Positions 5,668 through 12,951 of a stretch of 12,951 nucleotides of DNA are shown piece by piece. The first letter of the stretch is position 1; each line of letters starts with the position of its first letter. Below the pieces are notes generated by a model. That model was not told where the DNA came from. It worked only from the letters and a program-made list of their open reading frames with translations, and searched no databases. A program made the position numbers and the translations under genes. The DNA lies in assembly GCA_017578085.1 (NCBI GenBank), contig PKQR01000052.1, positions 1 through 12,951 on the forward strand, read 5' to 3'. This DNA comes from Bacillota bacterium (GTDB lineage: Bacteria > Bacillota > Limnochordia > Limnochordales > ZCTH02-B6).

Positions 5668-6558
5668 GTGAACTTTCAAGAGATGATCTTTGCGCTGGAA
5701 AACTACTGGGCCCGGCAGGGCTGCGTCATCCTCCAGCCCTATGACATGGAAGTGGGGGCAGGCACCATGCACCCGGCCACGTTCCTCCGGGTGCTGGGCC
5801 CGGAGCCGTGGAACACCGCCTACGTGCAGCCGTCCCGCCGGCCCACCGACGGGCGGTACGGGGAGAATCCCAACCGGCTGCAGCACTACTACCAGTACCA
5901 GGTCATCATGAAGCCTTCGCCCGAGGATATCCAGGACATTTACCTCAACAGCCTGCGGGCGATCGGCATCGATCCGGATCGCCACGACGTGCGCTTCGTG
6001 GAGGACGACTGGGAGTCGCCGACGCTGGGCGCCTGGGGCCTGGGCTGGGAAGTATGGCTGGACGGGATGGAGATCACCCAGTTCACTTATTTCCAGCAGT
6101 GCGGCGGCATTGACCTCAAGCCCATCAGCGTCGAGATCACCTACGGGCTTGAGCGCCTTGCCATGTACCTGCAGGGCGTGGACAACGTCTTCGACATCGT
6201 CTGGGTCGACGGCGTGACCTACGGCGACGTTTATCACCAAAACGAGGTGGAGCAGTCCCGCTACAACTTCGAAGCCGCGGACACGAGCCTCCTTTTCCAG
6301 CTGTTCGAATCCCACGAGCGGGAGGCAGGGAGGCTGGTCGCCGAAGGCCTGGTGCTGCCCGCCTACGACCAGGTGCTCAAGTGCTCCCACGTGTTTAACC
6401 TTTTGGATGCCCGGGGCGCGATCAGCGTTACCGAGCGGACCAAGTACATCGCGCGCGTGCGGCACCTGGCCCGGCAGGTCGCCGAGCGCTACGTGGAGCA
6501 GCGGGAACGGATGGGCTTCCCGCTGTTGCGCAAGGCCCAGGAGGTGGCCCGCCGATGA
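5668..6558 (+). CDS. glyQ: Glycyl-tRNA synthetase alpha subunit
   Basis: Catalytic subunit of the alpha2beta2 glycyl-tRNA synthetase; it activates glycine with ATP and charges tRNA-Gly together with GlyS. It is 296 residues from GTG 5668, the usual size. The N-terminus NFQEMIFALENYWARQGCVI and the segments PYDMEVGAGTMHPATFLR, WNTAYVQPSRRPTDGRYGENPNR, VEDDWESPTLGAWGLGWEVW, DGMEITQFTYFQQ and ITYGLERLAMYLQ are the conserved class II core. The C-terminus contains FNLLDARGAISVTERTKYIARVR. The GTG is chosen over an in-frame ATG at 5626 because GGGAGG lies 7 nt before it and the family starts there; the ATG would put the leader hairpin inside the coding region. TGA overlaps the glyS ATG. Confidence 0.97.
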   Translation: MNFQEMIFALENYWARQGCVILQPYDMEVGAGTMHPATFLRVLGPEPWNTAYVQPSRRPTDGRYGENPNRLQHYYQYQVIMKPSPEDIQDIYLNSLRAIGIDPDRHDVRFVEDDWESPTLGAWGLGWEVWLDGMEITQFTYFQQCGGIDLKPISVEITYGLERLAMYLQGVDNVFDIVWVDGVTYGDVYHQNEVEQSRYNFEAADTSLLFQLFESHEREAGRLVAEGLVLPAYDQVLKCSHVFNLLDARGAISVTERTKYIARVRHLARQVAERYVEQRERMGFPLLRKAQEVARR

Positions 6559-8627
6559 GCCGGGATCTGCTCCTTGAGGTGGGGACGGAAGAGCTGCCCG
6601 CGCGGTTCTTGGACCATGTCCTGCCGCAGCTTGAGGAAACCGCGAGCGCGCAGTTGAAGGAGCTGCGGCTCAGCGCCAGCGCGGTGCGGGTGTACGGCAC
6701 GCCGCGGCGGCTGGCCTTGATTGTGGAAGGGCTGCCCGAGCGGCAGGCGGATCTGGTGCGGGAGGTCAAGGGGCCTGCCCGGAAAGTGGCCTTTGACGAA
6801 AACGGGCAGCCGACCAAGGCGGCGCACGGGTTCGCCCGCAGCCAGGGTGTGCCTGTGGAAGAGCTGCTGGTGCGGGAGACCGAGCAGGGGACGTACGTGT
6901 TCGCCGTCCTGCGGGAGGCCGGCCGCCCGGTGGCGGACGTTCTGGTGGAATGGCTCCCGCGCCTTATCACCGGCCTGCATTTCCCCAAGTCCATGCGCTG
7001 GGGTCAAGGCGACCTGCGCTTTGCCCGGCCCATCCGCTGGCTGGTGGCCTTGCTGGACGGTGAGGTGCTGCCCATCGAGTTGGACGGCGTGCGGGCGGAC
7101 CGCTTGACCCGCGGCCACCGCTTCCTGGCCCCGCAGCCGATTTCCTTGAGCGGTGCGGCCGAGTACGTGCAACGGCTGCGGGAGGCCTTCGTCCTGGTGG
7201 ACCCGGAGGAGCGCCGGCAGGCGGTATTGGAGCAGGTGCGGGAAGCGGCCGCGGCGTGCGGCGCCCGGGCCGTGGAGGACCCGGATCTTGTCGCCGAGGT
7301 CACCAACCTGGTGGAGTACCCGGCCGCGGTCGTGGGCAGCTTTGACCCGGACTACCTCCAGCTGCCGCGGGAAGTGCTCGTCACACCCATGCGGGAACAC
7401 CAGCGGTATTTCCCCCTGGTGGACGAGGCGGGCCGGCTGTTGCCCCGGTTTGTGGCGGTCAGCAACGGCCCCCGGGCCGACATGGCCCTCGTCCAACGGG
7501 GCAACGAGAAGGTGCTCGCGGCGCGGCTGGCCGATGCCCGCTTCTTCTATGAGGAGGACAAGCGCCAACCCTTGGCCGCGTACGTGCCGCGGCTCAAGGA
7601 CGTAGTGTTCCAGGAGCAGCTGGGCACGGTATACGAGAAGATGGAGCGCATTCGCAGCCTCACCGGGTGGCTGGCCGACGCCCTAGGGGCCGACGAGGAG
7701 ACGCGGCGGGTCGCCATGCGGGCCGCGGAGCTGGCCAAAGCGGACCTGGTGACCCAGATGGTGTACGAGTTCCCCGAGCTGCAGGGCGTCATGGGACGGG
7801 AGTATGCGCTGTTGTCGGGCGAAGGCGAAGCGGTCGCCCAAGCCATCTTTGAGCACTACCTCCCCCGCCACGCGGGAGACGCTCTGCCCGAAAGCCTCGC
7901 CGGCAGTATCGTAAGCGTCGCCGACAAGCTGGACACCATTGTGGGCTGCTTCGGAGTCGGGCTCATCCCCACCGGGTCCCAGGACCCCTACGGCCTGCGC
8001 CGCCAGGCCCTGGGGGTAGCCCGCATCGCGGCGGGGCTGCCGCGCGGATTTGACCTGGCGCAGGCGCTGGCCAGGGCTAAGGAAGGATACGGGGCGCGGC
8101 TTGAAGCGGACACTGCGGATCTGGTTGCCCGGATCATGGAGTTTTTCCAGCAGCGGCTGCGGGGACTATTGCAAGAGGAGGGGCTGCGCCACGACCTCGT
8201 GGAGGCGGCCCTGGGCGCGGGGTTTGCCGACGTTGCCCGGCTCTTCCGGCGGGCGCGGGCGCTCGCGCAGTTCAGCAGGAGCGAAGGGTTCGACGCCTTG
8301 ATCACCGCCTACCAGCGGGCAGCCAACCTGGCAGGCAAGGGCGACACGGACCAGGTGGACGAGGCGCTGCTCGCGCATCCGGCCGAGCAGGCCCTATGGG
8401 CCGCGATCAAGGAGGCAGCCGCCCAGGTGGACGCGGCGCTGGCCGAGGACCGCTTCGATGAGGCCTTGGCCGCGCTGGCGAGCTTGCGGCCGCACGTGGA
8501 TCGCCTGTTTGCGGAAGTGCTGGTGATGGCGCCCGAGCCCGACGTGCGCCGCAACCGGCTGGCTTTGCTGCGGCAGATGACGGCCCTGTGCCACAGGGTG
8601 GCGGATCTGGGCGCGGTCGTCGCGTAG
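6555..8627 (+). CDS. glyS: Glycyl-tRNA synthetase beta subunit
   Basis: tRNA-recognising subunit of the tetrameric glycyl-tRNA synthetase, 690 residues, the family norm. The start is fixed by the ATGA overlap with glyQ and by the family N-terminus LLLEVGTEELPARFL. Conserved blocks follow: YGTPRRLALIVEGL, FPKSMRW with RFARPIRWLVALL, LPREVLVTPMREHQRYFP, KVLAARLADARFFYEEDK, KADLVTQMVYEFPELQGVMG (395-414) and ADKLDTIVGCFGVG (456-469) with SQDPYGLRRQALGVARI (475-491). The C-terminal DALR-type anticodon-binding region spans about 580-690 (RVADLG near the end). No frameshift or gap is seen. The subunits are separate rather than fused. ppdK begins 31 nt downstream. Confidence 0.97.
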   Translation: MSRDLLLEVGTEELPARFLDHVLPQLEETASAQLKELRLSASAVRVYGTPRRLALIVEGLPERQADLVREVKGPARKVAFDENGQPTKAAHGFARSQGVPVEELLVRETEQGTYVFAVLREAGRPVADVLVEWLPRLITGLHFPKSMRWGQGDLRFARPIRWLVALLDGEVLPIELDGVRADRLTRGHRFLAPQPISLSGAAEYVQRLREAFVLVDPEERRQAVLEQVREAAAACGARAVEDPDLVAEVTNLVEYPAAVVGSFDPDYLQLPREVLVTPMREHQRYFPLVDEAGRLLPRFVAVSNGPRADMALVQRGNEKVLAARLADARFFYEEDKRQPLAAYVPRLKDVVFQEQLGTVYEKMERIRSLTGWLADALGADEETRRVAMRAAELAKADLVTQMVYEFPELQGVMGREYALLSGEGEAVAQAIFEHYLPRHAGDALPESLAGSIVSVADKLDTIVGCFGVGLIPTGSQDPYGLRRQALGVARIAAGLPRGFDLAQALARAKEGYGARLEADTADLVARIMEFFQQRLRGLLQEEGLRHDLVEAALGAGFADVARLFRRARALAQFSRSEGFDALITAYQRAANLAGKGDTDQVDEALLAHPAEQALWAAIKEAAAQVDAALAEDRFDEALAALASLRPHVDRLFAEVLVMAPEPDVRRNRLALLRQMTALCHRVADLGAVVA

Positions 8628-8639
8628 CGGCACGAACGA

Positions 8640-8649
8640 TAAGGAGGTC
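8640..8649 (+). promoter_or_regulatory. Near-consensus ribosome binding site of ppdK
   Basis: TAAGGAGGTC at 8640-8649 matches the anti-Shine-Dalgarno complement (TAAGGAGGTGATC) almost perfectly and lies about 10 nt before ATG 8659. It is the strongest RBS in the window and suggests high translation of PPDK. It also fixes the ppdK start. Confidence 0.85.
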
Positions 8650-8658
8650 GAGCCGTAC

Positions 8659-11289
<2,631 letters not shown>

Positions 11290-11315
11290 CCCGGCGGGTG
11301 TGCTGCCGGCTGCCG

Positions 11316-11345
11316 AGGTGGGCCTCCCTGCCGGGAGGCCCACCT
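11316..11345 (+). terminator. Strong 13-bp hairpin between ppdK and dnaG
   Basis: AGGTGGGCCTCCC (11316-11328) and GGGAGGCCCACCT (11333-11345) pair perfectly over 13 bp with a TGCC loop, 26 nt after the ppdK stop. The following bases are GCGCGCCTGG with no T-tract, so it is not a canonical intrinsic terminator. It may protect the 3' end of ppdK mRNA or slow polymerase as a U-less terminator. A smaller GGAGG/CCTCC repeat follows near 11368-11383. No promoter for dnaG was recognised in the rest of the gap (11346-11415). Confidence 0.55.
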
Positions 11346-11415
11346 GCGCGCCTGGGGCCGCTGGAGGGGAGGATCCGGCCTCCGGGCGCCGAAGGCTTGC
11401 GCGGGAGTGGACAGG

Positions 11416-12951
11416 GTGGCGGTGCGGTTTCCCCCGGAACTGATCGAAGAAATCAAAAGCCGCGTCGACATCGTCGAGATCGTCGGGCAATATGTGCACC
11501 TGCGCCCCAGCGGGCGCAACTACGTGGGACTGTGCCCATTTCATTCGGAGAAGACGCCGTCGTTCACCGTCAGCCCGGACAAGCAGCTGTTCCACTGCTT
11601 CGGCTGCCAGACCGGGGGCGATGTCTTCGCCTTCTTGATGAAGCGCACCGGCATCGGGTTCGCCGAGGCTGTGCAGCAGCTGGCGCAGCGGGCGGGCATT
11701 GACTGGGAGCGCCTCACGCAGTCGCCCGAGGATGCGGCGCGTGAGCGCAAGCGGCGCGAGCTCCTGGAAGTGCACCGGCTGGTGGCCGGTTTCTTCCAAG
11801 AGATGCTGCAGGCCCCCGCAGGCGCCGCAGCCCGGGATTACCTGGCGCAGCGAGGGATCCAGCCCGCAACGGTTGAACGGTTTCAGCTGGGCTTTGCTCC
11901 GGGCGGGGATCAGCTCGTGCGCTTTCTCGCCAAACGGGGCGTCAGCCCGGAATTGGCCGTGGAGGCCGGGCTGCTTTTGCCTGGGCGGGACGGGAGGCCG
12001 CCGTATCCCCGGTTCCGGGAGCGGCTGATGTTTCCCATCGCAGACCACGCCGGGCGCGTGATTGGCTTTGGCGGGCGGCTCTTGGTGGAGCGTGCGGGGG
12101 CGCCAAAATACCTCAACTCGCCGGAAACGCCCTTGTTCAGCAAGGGCCGGGTGCTTTACGGCCTCCACCTCGCGCGGGAAGCCGCCCGGCAGGCTGGAGC
12201 CGTCATCGTCGTCGAAGGGTACATGGACTGCATCAGCCTGTGGCAGAACGGCGTACCCAATGTGGTCGCCTCCTTGGGGACGGCGTTTACGGAAGCGCAG
12301 GCGCAAGCCCTGGCGCGCCTTGCGGAGCGGGTGGTGATCGCCTTTGACGCGGACGCGGCCGGGGAGGCCGCGGCGCGGCGGACCCTGGACATCTTGCGGG
12401 CGGCGGGTCTGCGGGTGGCGGTCATGCAGCTGCCGGCGGGAAAGGACCCGGATGAGTTTGCCCGCCAGTTCGGCCCCGCCGCGGTGGCGGCCGCCATCGC
12501 CAAGGCGGTGCCGCTGGTCGAATACAAGCTCAACCAGGTACTCCCGCCCGCCGGCGCGGTGAGCGTGGAGGCGAAAGCCCGGGCGGTGGAGGCGGCGCTG
12601 GCCATCATCGCTGAGGTGGAGAGCGCCGTAGAGCGGGAAGGGTACATGGAGCTGGTCGCGCAGCGCCTCGGGATTTCCATGGACACGCTGCGGGTGGAGA
12701 TGGCCCGCGTGGCGGCCACGGGCCCGCTGGGCAGGGCGCGACATAGGATGGGAAAAATCCGTCATAATAATAGAGGTTTTCCTAGAGACCAGGGCGAACA
12801 GACATCCCGCGGCGTGCGTGCCGCGGGAGGAGATCGCCTGCTTGGTGCCGAACAAGTGGTCCTTCGGCATATCCTGGCAGGCGACGGCCTTGCGCGCATG
12901 CTGGCCCAGTTGGACGAGCCCGGCGCCTGGTCGAGCCCAGTGGTGGCGGGG
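11416..12951 (+). CDS. dnaG: DNA primase DnaG (3' end outside window)
   Basis: Primase that lays down RNA primers for replication with the DnaB/DnaC-type helicase. 512 codons are present and open to the window edge; the C-terminal end is missing. The CHC2 zinc-binding domain has C40, H43, C61 and C64 (CPFH and CFGC). The catalytic core carries the Toprim acidic residues E267 (VVEGYMD), D311 and D313 (AFDADAAGEAAARR), plus PKYLNSPETPLFSKGRVLYGL (224-244). The last residues (LGAEQVVLRHILAGDG) begin the helical C-terminal region. GTG 11416 is chosen because GGGAG (11403-11407) precedes it and the length to the zinc motif matches B. subtilis DnaG; GTG 11407 and GTG 11422 are in-frame alternatives. 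The interdomain linker (about 440-465) has atypical AT-rich codons. Usually followed by the main sigma factor gene in this gene order. Confidence 0.97.
   Translation, partial: MAVRFPPELIEEIKSRVDIVEIVGQYVHLRPSGRNYVGLCPFHSEKTPSFTVSPDKQLFHCFGCQTGGDVFAFLMKRTGIGFAEAVQQLAQRAGIDWERLTQSPEDAARERKRRELLEVHRLVAGFFQEMLQAPAGAAARDYLAQRGIQPATVERFQLGFAPGGDQLVRFLAKRGVSPELAVEAGLLLPGRDGRPPYPRFRERLMFPIADHAGRVIGFGGRLLVERAGAPKYLNSPETPLFSKGRVLYGLHLAREAARQAGAVIVVEGYMDCISLWQNGVPNVVASLGTAFTEAQAQALARLAERVVIAFDADAAGEAAARRTLDILRAAGLRVAVMQLPAGKDPDEFARQFGPAAVAAAIAKAVPLVEYKLNQVLPPAGAVSVEAKARAVEAALAIIAEVESAVEREGYMELVAQRLGISMDTLRVEMARVAATGPLGRARHRMGKIRHNNRGFPRDQGEQTSRGVRAAGGDRLLGAEQVVLRHILAGDGLARMLAQLDEPGAWSSPVVAG
12741..12790 (+). 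promoter_or_regulatory. AT-rich patch in dnaG linker, possible internal promoter
   Basis: Within an otherwise GC-rich gene, codons from about 12739 to 12789 mostly end in A or T (CAT, AAA, CGT, CAT, AAT, AAT, AGA, GGT, TTT, CCT, AGA). The patch holds -10-like words CATAAT (12763-12768) and AATAAT (12766-12771), each 5 of 6 matches to TATAAT, and a GGAAAA (12751-12756) / TTTTCC (12777-12782) inverted repeat around them. The best -35 candidate, GCGACA at 12738-12743, is weak and 19 nt from CATAAT. An internal promoter for a downstream sigma gene is plausible, since in E. coli rpoD has promoters inside dnaG, but this is inference. Confidence 0.35.
12805..12828 (+). other. Hairpin and SD-like motif inside dnaG
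   Basis: TCCCGCGGC (12805-12813) and GCCGCGGGA (12820-12828) form a perfect 9-bp stem with a GTGCGT loop. The Shine-Dalgarno-like GGGAGGAGATC (12825-12835) overlaps and follows the right arm. No convincing start codon with a coding-like frame follows: TTG 12842 and GTG 12845 open a frame that looks like a shadow of dnaG. It could be an mRNA structure or processing site, or chance in GC-rich sequence. Confidence 0.35.

Noticed and set aside
5593..6465. A 290-codon minus-strand open frame over glyQ
   Set aside because: Shadow of the highly conserved glyQ; low-complexity translation with no domain.
12842..12951. Possible new gene starting at TTG/GTG after the SD-like motif in dnaG
   Set aside because: The frame gives a Trp/Arg/Pro-rich translation typical of an out-of-frame reading of a GC-rich gene, while the dnaG frame continues with a normal primase C-terminal sequence.

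Overview
The window is a single-strand (+) stretch of mostly core housekeeping genes. It probably comes from a GC-rich member of the Bacillota (Firmicutes), for example a Symbiobacterium-, Limnochorda- or Moorella-like lineage. The grounds are a Gram-positive-type 5S rRNA, a BofC-type sporulation-family protein between yebC and ruvC, the order ruvC-ruvA-ruvB, the recO-glyQ-glyS-ppdK-dnaG order, strong Shine-Dalgarno sequences, many GTG starts and heavy use of G/C-ending codons. The lineage is inferred from gene content and order; no database search was possible.

Layout. (1) Positions 1-175 hold the end of an rRNA operon: 5S rRNA followed by a textbook intrinsic terminator. (2) Positions 260-961 encode a PrsW-family multi-pass membrane protease with an ambiguous start. 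(3) Positions 969-2262 hold a candidate promoter, yebC, and a small membrane-anchored protein that carries only the BofC C-terminal domain. (4) Positions 2330-4708 hold ruvC-ruvA-ruvB (Holliday-junction branch migration and resolution) plus a two-helix DUF2905 membrane protein, tightly packed and surely co-transcribed. (5) Positions 4811-5596 encode recO (recombination mediator with a four-Cys zinc site). (6) Positions 5571-8627 hold a candidate sigma-A promoter overlapping the recO stop codon, a hairpin leader, and overlapping glyQ/glyS (alpha2beta2 glycyl-tRNA synthetase). (7) Positions 8659-11289 encode pyruvate phosphate dikinase (ppdK) with a near-perfect Shine-Dalgarno. (8) A 13-bp hairpin without a U-tract separates it from dnaG (primase), which starts at 11416 and runs off the window end; a sigma factor gene (rpoD/sigA) would be expected next.

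The genes group around genome maintenance (ruvABC, recO, dnaG), translation (5S, yebC, glyQS) and central metabolism (ppdK). I found no mobile element, CRISPR array, defence island or clearly new multi-gene system. The points worth a second look are regulatory or local: the promoter inside the recO 3' end, the glyQS leader hairpin in place of a T-box, the prsW start with its only good Shine-Dalgarno in front of an ACG codon, the overlapping hairpins before ruvC, the hairpin between ppdK and dnaG, and an AT-rich patch plus hairpin inside the interdomain linker of dnaG that could hold an internal promoter.
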